DNA of 64,000 bases from Nocardioides anomalus (GTDB lineage Bacteria; Actinomycetota; Actinomycetes; Propionibacteriales; Nocardioidaceae). Shown here one piece after another: positions 8,668-17,540 of the stretch. A program made the position numbers and the translations under genes. The notes below the pieces were generated by a model. It was not told the DNA's origin. It saw only the letters and a program-made list of their open reading frames with translations, and made no database searches. The DNA lies in the NCBI RefSeq assembly GCF_011046535.1, contig NZ_CP049257.1, positions 2,604,001-2,668,000 on the forward strand. The letters run 5' to 3'. Position 1 is the first letter of the stretch. The number at the start of each line of letters is the position of its first letter.

Positions 8668-9468
8668 GTGCCCGAGGGCGACACCGTCTACCGCGCCGGC
8701 CGGCTGCTCGACCGCTCGCTGAGCGGCCAGGTGCTGACCGTGACCGACTTCCGGGTGCCGCAGCACGCCACCGCCGACCTCAGCGGCGGCACCGTGCTCG
8801 AGACCGTCTCGCGCGGCAAGCACCTGCTCACCCGCATCTCCCACGGCGACGGCGACTGGACGCTGCACACCCACCTCAAGATGGAGGGCAGCTGGAAGGT
8901 CGTCCGCCCCGGCCAGCGCTGGCCCCGCGCGGCCAGCAACGCCCGCGTGGTGCTCACCACCCAGCGCGCGGTCGCCATCGGCTTCTCCCTCGGCATCGTC
9001 GAGCTGCTCCCCCGCCACCTCGAGCCCGACGTGGTCGGCCACCTCGGCCCCGACCTCCTCGGCCCGGACTGGGACGAGGAGCATGCCCTGGCCAACCTCC
9101 GCGCCGACCCCGGCCGCCCCCTCCACGAGGCCCTCCTCGACCAGCGCAACCTGGCCGGCATCGGCAACATGTACGCCGCCGAGCTCTGCTTCGTCGCCGG
9201 CCTCCACCCCGAGACCCCCGTCGCCCAGGTCGACGGCCTCCCCCGCCTGGTCCGCCGCGCCCGCCAGATGCTCGACCTCAACAAGGAGCGCCCGGTGCAG
9301 ACGACCACCGGCGACCTGCGCGAGCGCGAGCGCCTGTGGGTCTACCGCCGCGACAAGTCCGCCTGCCGCCGCTGCGGCACGCCCATCGCCGTCGCCATGC
9401 GCAAGCGCGGCCCGGTCGGACGCGAGCGCGCGTCGTACTGGTGCCCGAGCTGCCAGCCCGAGACCTGA
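8668..9468 (+). CDS. nei: Endonuclease VIII-like DNA glycosylase / AP lyase (Nei/Fpg family)
   Basis: A 266-residue protein beginning VPEGDTVYR. After removal of the initiator the N-terminal proline is the Schiff-base nucleophile and the next Glu the general acid, which fixes the GTG start at 8668. HTHLKMEGSW is the conserved Lys loop; NLAGIGNMYAAE forms the helix-two-turn-helix; the C-terminal zinc finger has CRRCGTPI and WCPSCQ. It excises oxidised pyrimidines and cleaves abasic sites. It follows lhr by 8 bases, so the two repair genes probably share a transcript. Its TGA ends exactly one base before the stop codon of the convergent metalloprotease gene. Confidence 0.95.
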   Translation: MPEGDTVYRAGRLLDRSLSGQVLTVTDFRVPQHATADLSGGTVLETVSRGKHLLTRISHGDGDWTLHTHLKMEGSWKVVRPGQRWPRAASNARVVLTTQRAVAIGFSLGIVELLPRHLEPDVVGHLGPDLLGPDWDEEHALANLRADPGRPLHEALLDQRNLAGIGNMYAAELCFVAGLHPETPVAQVDGLPRLVRRARQMLDLNKERPVQTTTGDLRERERLWVYRRDKSACRRCGTPIAVAMRKRGPVGRERASYWCPSCQPET

Positions 9469-12417
9469 CTAACGCTTCGGCCGCACCATCCGCACGCTCA
9501 CCGGGGTCTGGCTGCCCACCACGATCGGCGAGCCGAGGTAGACGAGGGTGAGCTCGTTGCGCCCGGCCCGCAGCTGCTCGGCCCGCTTGGCCCCGACCCG
9601 CACGGTGGCGCGCGCCTCGCGCAGGGTCGCCACCCCGAGCAGCTTGGTCCCGAGCCGCAGCTCGACCTCTCCGGCCGGCGCGACGCTCGACGCGACCGAG
9701 ACCTTGACCCGGAACCCTCGACCGCGGTGGACCCTGCGCGGCTTGGCCTTGCCGGTGGTGCTCGACGTCGTCCGCACGGTGACGGTGGCGGTGTCGGTCG
9801 CGGTCAGTCCGGCGTAGTCGGTGGCGCGGACCGTGACCGTCTTGACGCCCGGCGAGGTGTAGGTGTGCTGCAGCGCGAACGACGCGCCGGAGAAGGCCAG
9901 CGGCTGCGGGCCGGCCCCGCCGCCGTAGTCGACGCTCAGCTGCTCACCGGTCAGCCGGTCGTCGGCGAAGGTACCGGCGGAGGTGAACACCGCGCCGACC
10001 GTCACCACCCCGTCTGGCCCCGCGTCCACGACGGGCGCCGCGTTGCCACCCGTCGGCTCGATGGCGAAGTCCGCGTCGTTGACGTCGAAGAAGTAGTTCC
10101 CGACCGCTTCGACCTTGATCCGCGCGTGGCTGGTGGTCACCTCGGGCAGCACCACGAGCTCTGAGCCGTCGTTCGGGGTGGACGAGGCCAGCTCGATCGG
10201 GAAGGTCTGCCCTCCGTCGATCGACAGGCTGACGCGCACCAGCGGGGCGAGCGCCGCCCGGTCGGTGCCGGCGACCGACCACGTCACGATCTCCGGTCCC
10301 GCACCGGGGGTGCCCGCGGTGGCCCGCGAGGTGACCAGGAACGGCCCCGCCGTGGGGTCGACCGTGAGCGCGACGTCGTCGGATCCGCGGCCGGCGGCGT
10401 GGTCCGGACCGGCGTCCGGCGGGGAGGCATCGCTGGCGGTGAGCCGGAAGTGCAGGACCCGCGACCCGTCGCCGCGCCAGTCGCTGGTGGGCAGGAACTC
10501 GGAGAAGCAGTCCACGGTCCCCGGGGGCACCGGTCCGCTGTCCGGCAGGTCGGGGCACTCGCCCGTGGCCGCGTTCGTCGGGCCGTTGAGGACCTGGTCG
10601 AGGTCGGGGAAGGTCCGCGTCGGGAGGTCGCCGCTCTCGGTCCGCTCCTCGCTGCTCGGGGACCGGAACAGCGGCCCGTCCTCCTTGGCGTTGTCCAGCA
10701 GCGCGGTGCCGGGAGCGGTGCCCGCATCGGTCTGCTCCCAGACGTAGGTCAGCTCGTCTCCGTCCTCGTCGCTGCCGTCGCCGGTCAGGGTGAACGGCGT
10801 GCCGGTCGGGATGTTGCGGTCGGCCGGCGCGACCACCACCGGGGCGTGGTTCGTGGACTCCGTGACGGTGCCGCCCGGGTCGGTCGGCCCACCGTCGAAG
10901 ATGGTCCCCGTGGAGGAGGTGAAGTCGCCGACCACCGGTTGCACGGTCAGCGTCGGCACGTCGTCGGTGCTCTCCCAGTCGACGGTGAACGCCGCGCCGG
11001 TGACGGCCGAGACACGGGCCGCCTCACCCGTCGCCTCCTGGACCCGCTGGGCGAGCGTCGAGGCGACGTAGTCCGACCCGCGAGTGACCGGCGCCGACGT
11101 GGGGCACCCGTCGCAGCTCAGGGTGAAGGAGTTCCCGGTGACGAACCCGCTGAGGTTCACCACCTGACGTTCGCTCGCCGTGGTGGGCGTCGAGGTCGCC
11201 GCTTCGATCTGGTCCGCGCTCGCGAACGAGAACGACGGGTCGGCGTGCGCTTGCAGATCGTCGCTGCCGCAGCTGCCGGCGTAGCCCATGATCGACGAGC
11301 CGGACCCGGGCTCGACGCGCGTGCTGGGTCCTCCGGTGCACTGGCCGTCGACGCCGTTGAAGGTGCTCTCGGCCCCCATCTGGTGACCGATCTCGTGCGC
11401 GAGGTAGTCGAGGACGTAGCCGTCGTCGGTCGGGTCCGCCGACCCGCTGCACCCGCCGGCCTTGTCCGGGCCGCCCACGACCCCGCGACTCGAGAAGCCC
11501 GCCGAGACGCCGAAGACGAGGTGGCCGATGTCGTAGTTCGCAGACCCGATCAACCGCTCGAGCGCGAAGGGCATCCGGGTGAGCGTGGCCGGGCCGCAGG
11601 TCGCCAGCGACGTGGCCGTGAAGCAGGCGGACGGCGCGCAGGGTCCGTTCGTCCCGGTCTGCTTCGCCGTGGTGTCGAGGTTCAGCGCATCGGTGCCGTC
11701 GACCATCTCGAACCGGATGGCGAGCTCGTCACCGAACACGAGGTCGAGACGGTTGACCCAGGTGGCCTTCGCCGCGGTGACGTTCTCGGTGCCGACCTGG
11801 TCCGCGAGGCTCTTGGTGCTGACCAGGGCCAGGCGGTAGGTCCGGGTCGACACCAGCCCGCCGGGGTCGGAGGACGGATCGGCTGCCGTCGGCGCAGACC
11901 GCTCGGCCGCCTCGGCCTCTCTCCGGACGGGTGGTGCGGACACGGCGTCCCCGGCGCGAGCACGCACTCGGCTCTCGCCGGGGGCGGTCCGCACCGGGTC
12001 GACGTACCACGCCGACCCACCGGGTGTGCGCACCATGGCGTGCATGCCCAGCGGCGTGATGTCGAGCCGGATGCTGCTGCCGTCGGCGCCGTGGCCGGCG
12101 TAGGTGCGGATCTCGGGGTGGGCGGCCTGCAGCGCCGGCGCCAGCACCGAGTCCTCGGAGACGAGGAAGATCTGCTCCTGACCCGACGGCGTCGGGATCG
12201 ACACCTCGTGCGCTCCGTCGCCGGCGAGCTGGGTGCGCAACCCCTCGAGATCGGCCCGGAACGTCTCGTCGTCACCGACCGACGGCGTGAAGAACCCTGG
12301 CGCTGGCGGCGGATTGGCCGCCCCCGAGCTGGAGGCGGAGGCGATGGGGGTGAGCGCCACCAGAGGCGCGCACAGCAGTGCGGTCAGGACCGCGGCCGTG
12401 CGACGCGCCCTCAGCAC
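9469..12417 (-). CDS. Large secreted reprolysin-like metalloprotease homologue with altered zinc site
   Basis: A 982-residue exported protein. A GTG at 12417 starts a signal peptide (VLRARRTAAVLTALLCAPLV ending near ASA). A propeptide-like segment is followed by an M12B/reprolysin-like domain with HEIGHQMGAESTF at residues 341-353 and the downstream met-turn SIMGYAG. The usual motif is HExxHxxGxxH; here the third ligand position is Ser351, so activity is doubtful. Cys residues around the site suggest disulfides. The rest holds a PKD-like domain (NAAPVVDAGPDG... ending in TATVTV) and a C-terminal Ig-like repeat. It lies downstream of clgR and convergent with nei with no intergenic base. Probably extracellular. 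Confidence 0.82.
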   Translation of the reverse strand: MLRARRTAAVLTALLCAPLVALTPIASASSSGAANPPPAPGFFTPSVGDDETFRADLEGLRTQLAGDGAHEVSIPTPSGQEQIFLVSEDSVLAPALQAAHPEIRTYAGHGADGSSIRLDITPLGMHAMVRTPGGSAWYVDPVRTAPGESRVRARAGDAVSAPPVRREAEAAERSAPTAADPSSDPGGLVSTRTYRLALVSTKSLADQVGTENVTAAKATWVNRLDLVFGDELAIRFEMVDGTDALNLDTTAKQTGTNGPCAPSACFTATSLATCGPATLTRMPFALERLIGSANYDIGHLVFGVSAGFSSRGVVGGPDKAGGCSGSADPTDDGYVLDYLAHEIGHQMGAESTFNGVDGQCTGGPSTRVEPGSGSSIMGYAGSCGSDDLQAHADPSFSFASADQIEAATSTPTTASERQVVNLSGFVTGNSFTLSCDGCPTSAPVTRGSDYVASTLAQRVQEATGEAARVSAVTGAAFTVDWESTDDVPTLTVQPVVGDFTSSTGTIFDGGPTDPGGTVTESTNHAPVVVAPADRNIPTGTPFTLTGDGSDEDGDELTYVWEQTDAGTAPGTALLDNAKEDGPLFRSPSSEERTESGDLPTRTFPDLDQVLNGPTNAATGECPDLPDSGPVPPGTVDCFSEFLPTSDWRGDGSRVLHFRLTASDASPPDAGPDHAAGRGSDDVALTVDPTAGPFLVTSRATAGTPGAGPEIVTWSVAGTDRAALAPLVRVSLSIDGGQTFPIELASSTPNDGSELVVLPEVTTSHARIKVEAVGNYFFDVNDADFAIEPTGGNAAPVVDAGPDGVVTVGAVFTSAGTFADDRLTGEQLSVDYGGGAGPQPLAFSGASFALQHTYTSPGVKTVTVRATDYAGLTATDTATVTVRTTSSTTGKAKPRRVHRGRGFRVKVSVASSVAPAGEVELRLGTKLLGVATLREARATVRVGAKRAEQLRAGRNELTLVYLGSPIVVGSQTPVSVRMVRPKR

Positions 12418-12433
12418 GGCTCGAGGGTACGGC

Positions 12434-12718
12434 TCAGGCGGCGCTGGCGACGACGTCGGACGACGCGGGCGCGTCGACCAGGGACTCCTCGAGGGCCACG
12501 AGGTCGGAGACCTCACGCAGGACCACCGAGAGCGGCAGGTCGAGGGCCGAGCACAGCGAGGACAGCAGCTCGGAGGAGGCTTCCTTCTGACCGCGCTCGA
12601 TCTCGGAGATGTAGCCCAGGCTGACCCGGGCCTCGGCGGAGACCTCGCGCAGCGTCATGCCGCGGCGCATCCGCTGGGCGCGGAGCACGTCGCCGAGCAG
12701 CCGACGGAACAGCACCAT
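12434..12718 (-). CDS. clgR: ClgR-type XRE-family transcriptional regulator
   Basis: A 94-residue DNA-binding protein, [20 protein letters not shown] then the helix-turn-helix [20 protein letters not shown] and [12 protein letters not shown]. This is the strongly conserved ClgR sequence of actinobacteria, which activates clpP/clpC and other proteolysis genes. The C-terminus ends in a non-polar VVASAA, reminiscent of the C-terminal degron through which ClgR itself is degraded by Clp protease (family knowledge). It sits after cinA in the pgsA-cinA-clgR order typical of the phylum. The start is the ATG at 12718. Confidence 0.94.
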   Translation of the reverse strand: MVLFRRLLGDVLRAQRMRRGMTLREVSAEARVSLGYISEIERGQKEASSELLSSLCSALDLPLSVVLREVSDLVALEESLVDAPASSDVVASAA

Positions 12719-12761
12719 GCGGGTCTCCTCTCGTCCCTCGCGGGGCTACGGGTGGTCAACG

Positions 12762-13277
12762 CTACCCGAGGCCCCGATCTTCCCGCGGCTCATCTCGCCC
12801 CGCCGTGGCGCCGTCCAGCATGCCCGCCAGCGCCGACAGCGCCTCCGCGCACGTCCGCGCCTGGATCGCCGCCCGGTCCCCGACCAGCTCCAGCGCCAGT
12901 GCCGTGGCCACCCCCGGCCCGACCAGCCCGACGTGCACCGTGCCCGGCGGGTGACCCTCCTGCCGGTCCGGCCCGGCCACACCCGTCGTGGCCAGCGCCC
13001 AGTCGGCGCCGGTGATCAGGGCCGCCCCCCGCGCCATGGCCAGCGCGCACTCGGGCGAGATGACGCCGTACCGCGCGACCAGCTCCTCGGGTACGCCGAG
13101 CACCCGCTCCTTCACCGACGTCGCGTAGCTGACCACACCGCCGAGGTAGGCCCGCGACGCCCCCGGCACCGCCGTCAGCGCCGCCGCGAGCTGACCGCCG
13201 GTCAAGGACTCGGCGGTCGCGACCGTCGCGCCGCGCTCCACCAGCAGCTGCAGCACCCGCGCGGCGACGACCTCCAC
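12762..13277 (-). CDS. cinA: CinA C-terminal-domain protein (nicotinamide-nucleotide amidohydrolase type)
   Basis: A 171-residue stand-alone CinA C-terminal domain. It has TVATAESLTGGQLAAALT near residues 18-35 (catalytic Ser/Thr region), GGVVSYATSVKERVLGV, and ALATTGVAGPDRQEGHPPGT, the family glycine-rich loop. The domain deamidates nicotinamide mononucleotide in NAD recycling. The N-terminal molybdopterin-binding-like half found in longer CinA proteins is absent, as is usual in actinobacteria. The GTG start at 13277 is 23 bases downstream of the secreted nuclease gene's stop, and the stop lies 43 bases before clgR. Confidence 0.93.
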   Translation of the reverse strand: MEVVAARVLQLLVERGATVATAESLTGGQLAAALTAVPGASRAYLGGVVSYATSVKERVLGVPEELVARYGVISPECALAMARGAALITGADWALATTGVAGPDRQEGHPPGTVHVGLVGPGVATALALELVGDRAAIQARTCAEALSALAGMLDGATAGRDEPREDRGLG

Positions 13278-13300
13278 GACCCCGAGCGTAGGACGGCGGG

Positions 13301-16300
13301 CTAGCCCCGCCCGCCCCCCTTGGTCTTCGGCTTGACCTTGACCTTGAGCGTCGTCGTGCTCGCCTCGAGCGTGGAGCTGCCCAGGTAGGTGATGACGACG
13401 GTCCGCTTGCCGGGCTTGGTGTACCGGCCGGCCTTGACCACCACGCTGCCGTTGACCAGGGTGGCCGTGACGTCGCGGCCTCCCTTGACGACCACGGTCA
13501 CCTGCCCGGTCGCCGGCAGTCCGCCGGCTCCCTGGACGTCGACGACCACCTTGATCTTGTCGCCCACGGTCGGCTTGTCCTGCTTGGTGTCCGCCTCGAC
13601 CGACGACGCGGCCTTGGCGACGCTCAGCGTCGTCGTGGTGCTCGCTGGCTGCACTGCGCCGTCCCCGGAGTAGCGCACCGTGAGGGAGTAGGTGCCGGGG
13701 GCGAGCGAGCTGGGCGGGATGGTGACCGTGGTGCGGCCGCCCGTCAGGGTGCCCGTGCCCAGGGTCGCCGCTCCGAGGGAGACCGTCACCGTGCCGGTCG
13801 GGGCGGCGCCGGCGGCGGACACCTGGACCGGGATGACGGTGGGCTGGCCGTAGGTCACGGACACCGCCGGCGGCGACTGGACCGTGGCCTGGGCCACGGG
13901 GGTGGTGGCGGTGATGCCGACGATCTCCGGGCTGTGGTCGGAGGACCGGAACGGCCCGGCGTCGTAGAGGTCGGTGATGTTGGCGTTGTAGCGGCTGTAC
14001 TCGTAGAGGACCGACTCGTACCCGTTGATCGGCCACACGTCGGCACCGGTCACGCTGGCCTTCGCGGGGGCGTTGGCGAAGACGTGGTCGAGCGAGCCGA
14101 TCTGACCGTCGAAGTTGTAGGTCTCCTCACCGGGGTCGGTGGTCGAGTCGACGGCCGCGTAGCCGGCGGTCTCCAGGACCTGCACCGGGTCCTCGTGGGA
14201 GTAGGCGTTGAAGTCGCCGACCAGGAAGACCCGGTCGGTGCCGCGGTCGGCCTTGAACTGGTTCGCGAAGCCCACGAGCGCGTTGGCCTGCGCGACGCGG
14301 TCCGGGTTGGAGTTGCCCTGCCCGGTGCCGTCGTCGGCGCCCGAGCCCTTGGACTTGAAGTGGTTCACGATGACCGTGAACGCCGCCGAGTCGGGCGCGC
14401 CGGTCTTCTTGAACGCCTGGGCCAGCGGCTCACGGGCATTGGCGAACGCCGCGCTGCCCACGAGGATCCTCGAGCTCCCGACCAGTGAGACCGCGGCCGG
14501 CTGGTAGATGAAGCCGGTCCGGATCACGTCCTCGTCGCCGATCGGCGGCAGGTCTGCCCCGGTCGGCGAGGGGGCGTAGGCCCAGGTGCCCGGGGCCGAC
14601 GCCTGGTTGAGGGCGTCGACGAGCTGGCCGATCGCGAAGTCGCGGCTCTTGCCGAACTTGGCCGAGTTCTCCAGCTCCTCGAGCGACACGATGTCGGCGT
14701 CTGCGGTCGTGATGGCCGAGACGATCTTGGTCTGCTGGCGGGCCAGGTTGTCGGCGTTCGCAGCGCCTCGTGGCCCGTTGCCGGAGTCGGTGCTCGGGTT
14801 GCCGCAGTTGCGGGTGGTGATGTGGTGGGCCTGGCGGTCGTCGTAGTAGGTGCAGACGCCCAGGCCGTTGCCGACGTACTCCTCGCCGGTGGTGGGGAAG
14901 AAGTTCAGGACGTTGAACGTCGCCAGCCGGACGTCGCCGCCGACGGGGGCCGGTGCCGCCTCGGCCGCCCGGGTCTGCTCGAGCTGGGGCTGCGTCGAGG
15001 ACGGGACACCGGCGACGGGGGTGGACGGCTCGACCCGCCACACGCCGAAGTCCTTGTAGAGGACCACCGGGCCCGGGAACGTCACCGATGCTCCCACACG
15101 CGGGACGTAGTCCTTCGACATCCAGGGCAGCGCGGAGCCGCTCACGGTCGAGTAGTTCGTGCTCGTCCCGTCGTCGAGGACGATCCGGTGGGCGTCGTTC
15201 CACCTGGTCCGGTTCGTCACCTGGACGGCCTGGGTCTGGGCGTCGAAGAGCTCCGTCGGAGCCACCAGGGCCTGGTCGCTCTCGGCGGCCACGCCGAGCT
15301 CGCCGAAGTTGGAGCTGCCGCCCTCGTCGCCGGTGCCGTAGTACGGGCGGCCGTCGTAGACGTCGGTGAGGGTCCAGGGGTTCGACGCAGCCGGCTGGAA
15401 GGCCTCACCCTCGACGACCTCCCGAGCCGTGTCGAGCGTCGCGCCGCTGAGGCAGGTGTCGCCGGGCAGGGGGCAGTCGGTCCCGGGGATGACGGTCTTG
15501 TACTGGACCGCGCCGAGCGACGGGGTGTGTGCGCGCCAGACCGCGCCCGTGAGACGGGTCAGGTCGAAGCTCTCGCTGACCGTCCCGACCACGTCGACCG
15601 ACGTACCGACGTCCGGGTAGGTGCCGGACCCCTGGACGAAGATCGCGTCCGAGGCGTTCGCGGTGTCCGGACCCGGGGTCTGGACGAAGAAGCCGTTGAG
15701 ACCGCCGGTCGGGTAGCGCGCCGTCACCACCCCTTGCGTCGCGACCCGCTGGCCGACCTGGGCCGAGGCCGAGCCCGTGCCCTGGATCGTCGCGATGGCC
15801 GAGCTGGCGGGGGCGGCGGAGATGGTCCAGGTGAACTGCTCGCTGTCGGTGCCGGAGGTGTCGGTCACGCCCACCGTCACCGTCGGGGCCTCGGCCGTGG
15901 TGGGCGTCCCGGTGACGACACCGGTGGCCGGGTCGAGCGAGAGACCTGCCGGCAGGCCGGTGGCGGTGTAGCTCCTGGTGCCGTCCCCGCCGGACGCGAC
16001 CAGCTGGAGCGGAGCGATCGGGTAGCCGACGTAGCCCGACTGTGGACCGGGGTTGGTCAGGGCGACCGTCGCCGAGGCGGTGGGGTTGTCGGCGTTCGGG
16101 GTCGGGGTCTGCGCCGCGAAGTCGTCGGTGTTGACGTCGGTGTCCGTCGCGCTCGTGCGACCGATCGACATGGTCACCGAGTTGCCGGTCGGGCCGGCGC
16201 CGGACGCGCCGCCCTCCGGGGCGTTGCTGGTGCCGTAGCCGAGCTTGTCGACCGAGTTCGAGAGGGTCGCCAGGTCGACCGAGGTCGAGCCGTTGATCAG

Positions 16301-16732
16301 CGCGACCGTGCCGCCGCCGCCGCCAGGGTTGAAGGACCCGGTCGCCGACTGCGACGCCCCGGTCGTCGTCGGCACCGCGGCACCGTTCGCACCGTTGCTG
16401 CCTCCGACCACGACGTAGTAGCCGTGGGCGGGGATGGATCCGGTGAGCTGGGTGATGATGCCGGACGCGCCCGTGGTGCCGGGAGCGCGGTACTGGATCG
16501 ACATGCCGCTCAGGGCGATGTCCTCACCCGTGAGGTTGCGCAGCTCGACGTACTTGTTCGTGTACGTCGCGCCGGCGGAGCCGCCGTTGACGTAGACCTC
16601 GTTGATGAGGACCGTGGCGCTGACCGCCTCGGCGGAACCGGGAGCGAGCAGGAGAGGGGCGCCACCCAGGGCCAGGGCCCCCGTGACGAGCGCTGACAGG
16701 CGGGCGCGACGGCGCGGCCGGGATGAAGGCAT
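13301..16732 (-). CDS. Multidomain secreted nuclease (ExeM/NucH-like)
   Basis: An 1143-residue exported protein with an arginine-rich N-terminus and hydrophobic signal (SALVTGALALGGAPLLLAPG, cleavage near AEA). In order: a lamin-tail domain (TVLINEVYVNGG...) about residues 38-190; a putative-Ig segment (PAGLSLDPATGVVTGTP); an ExeM-like OB region near 320-430; and an endonuclease/exonuclease/phosphatase domain from about residue 605 with RLATFNVLNFF, DIVSLEELEN, VIVNHFKSKG, FLVGDFNAY, LDHVFAN and SSDHSPEIV. Catalytic residues look complete. Two Ig-like repeats and a basic, lysine-rich tail follow. It should degrade extracellular DNA. It interrupts the usual pgsA-cinA-clgR order. Confidence 0.92.
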   Translation of the reverse strand: MPSSRPRRRARLSALVTGALALGGAPLLLAPGSAEAVSATVLINEVYVNGGSAGATYTNKYVELRNLTGEDIALSGMSIQYRAPGTTGASGIITQLTGSIPAHGYYVVVGGSNGANGAAVPTTTGASQSATGSFNPGGGGGTVALINGSTSVDLATLSNSVDKLGYGTSNAPEGGASGAGPTGNSVTMSIGRTSATDTDVNTDDFAAQTPTPNADNPTASATVALTNPGPQSGYVGYPIAPLQLVASGGDGTRSYTATGLPAGLSLDPATGVVTGTPTTAEAPTVTVGVTDTSGTDSEQFTWTISAAPASSAIATIQGTGSASAQVGQRVATQGVVTARYPTGGLNGFFVQTPGPDTANASDAIFVQGSGTYPDVGTSVDVVGTVSESFDLTRLTGAVWRAHTPSLGAVQYKTVIPGTDCPLPGDTCLSGATLDTAREVVEGEAFQPAASNPWTLTDVYDGRPYYGTGDEGGSSNFGELGVAAESDQALVAPTELFDAQTQAVQVTNRTRWNDAHRIVLDDGTSTNYSTVSGSALPWMSKDYVPRVGASVTFPGPVVLYKDFGVWRVEPSTPVAGVPSSTQPQLEQTRAAEAAPAPVGGDVRLATFNVLNFFPTTGEEYVGNGLGVCTYYDDRQAHHITTRNCGNPSTDSGNGPRGAANADNLARQQTKIVSAITTADADIVSLEELENSAKFGKSRDFAIGQLVDALNQASAPGTWAYAPSPTGADLPPIGDEDVIRTGFIYQPAAVSLVGSSRILVGSAAFANAREPLAQAFKKTGAPDSAAFTVIVNHFKSKGSGADDGTGQGNSNPDRVAQANALVGFANQFKADRGTDRVFLVGDFNAYSHEDPVQVLETAGYAAVDSTTDPGEETYNFDGQIGSLDHVFANAPAKASVTGADVWPINGYESVLYEYSRYNANITDLYDAGPFRSSDHSPEIVGITATTPVAQATVQSPPAVSVTYGQPTVIPVQVSAAGAAPTGTVTVSLGAATLGTGTLTGGRTTVTIPPSSLAPGTYSLTVRYSGDGAVQPASTTTTLSVAKAASSVEADTKQDKPTVGDKIKVVVDVQGAGGLPATGQVTVVVKGGRDVTATLVNGSVVVKAGRYTKPGKRTVVITYLGSSTLEASTTTLKVKVKPKTKGGGRG

Positions 16733-16915
16733 GCGAGATCTCCGAGACTGGTGGGCGGCCCCGCCGAGCCGGGGCTCGACGAGGTCGACGCAGGTGTGAC
16801 GAGGGGTGCCGGGGGGTCCCGGGCACGGAGAACCTACGCGGCGCCACCGGACCCGAGACGGTGCGACTCGTGAACTCTTGATGACGTTCGGCGGTCCGTC
16901 AAGGGCCCGGCGGTC
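16733..16915. other. Intergenic region upstream of the secreted nuclease gene
   Basis: About 180 bases between the pgsA stop and the nuclease start. It is the only place for a dedicated nuclease promoter. It is locally less GC-rich around 16870-16895. No convincing hairpin terminator for pgsA was found. Confidence 0.3.
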
Positions 16916-17536
16916 TCAGCGCCCCCGCAGGGCGTGCCGCTGGCGCCAGACGCCGAGGAAGAACTGCGCACCGGACACCACGGTCAGCACCACCGCGACG
17001 CCGGTCAGGACGACGGCGAGCCAGTAGAGGACGTCGCCGGGCGTGTGCATCCAGTCCGGCAGGTCGGGGTCGCGGAACGGCAGGACCAGGCCGCCGAGGC
17101 CGATGACCTGGACGGTGGTCTTGAGCTTGCCGAGCTGGTCGGCGGCGATCACGACGCGCTTGAGGACCGAGAGCCGGAGCAGGGTGACGCTCCACTCGCG
17201 CACGAGCACCACGATGGTGATGACCCACCACCAGGGGCTGTCGAAGATGATCGCGATACCGACGAACGCCATCCCGGTCATGGCCTTGTCGGCGATGGGG
17301 TCGGCGATCTTGCCGAAGTCGGTGACCAGGCCGCGTTTGCGGGCGATGTCGCCGTCGATCTTGTCGGTGATCATGGCGACCACGAAGATCGCCCAGGCGA
17401 TGAGGCGCCAGCCGACGGAGTGGCCGTCGTCGACCAGGAGGGCGGCGCCGAAGAACGGCACGAGCAGGATCCGGATGCAGGTCAGGACGTTCGGGAGGTT
17501 GAGGTTGCTCGGCCTCTCGACCTGGGGCTGCGTCAC
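16916..17536 (-). CDS. pgsA: CDP-diacylglycerol--glycerol-3-phosphate 3-phosphatidyltransferase
   Basis: A 206-residue integral membrane enzyme with about five hydrophobic segments. The CDP-alcohol phosphatidyltransferase signature D-x2-DG-x2-AR-x8-G-x3-D-x3-D is complete between residues about 60 and 82 (DKIDGDIAR, then G, D and D at the required spacing). It makes phosphatidylglycerophosphate, the first committed step to phosphatidylglycerol and cardiolipin. The GTG at 17536 is chosen because it lies 4 bases after the rimO stop and gives the normal family length; a longer reading runs back through rimO out of frame. Which of the actinobacterial PgsA paralogues it is cannot be told from sequence alone. 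Confidence 0.93.
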   Translation of the reverse strand: MTQPQVERPSNLNLPNVLTCIRILLVPFFGAALLVDDGHSVGWRLIAWAIFVVAMITDKIDGDIARKRGLVTDFGKIADPIADKAMTGMAFVGIAIIFDSPWWWVITIVVLVREWSVTLLRLSVLKRVVIAADQLGKLKTTVQVIGLGGLVLPFRDPDLPDWMHTPGDVLYWLAVVLTGVAVVLTVVSGAQFFLGVWRQRHALRGR

Positions 17537-17540
17537 CGGC

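Noticed and set aside
16860..16895. Possible PhoP-type box before the secreted nuclease gene (GTTCAC-like and GTCATC-like units on the minus strand)
   Set aside because: Only one unit resembles the consensus and spacing is loose; phosphate control of the nuclease is plausible but not supported by this sequence.
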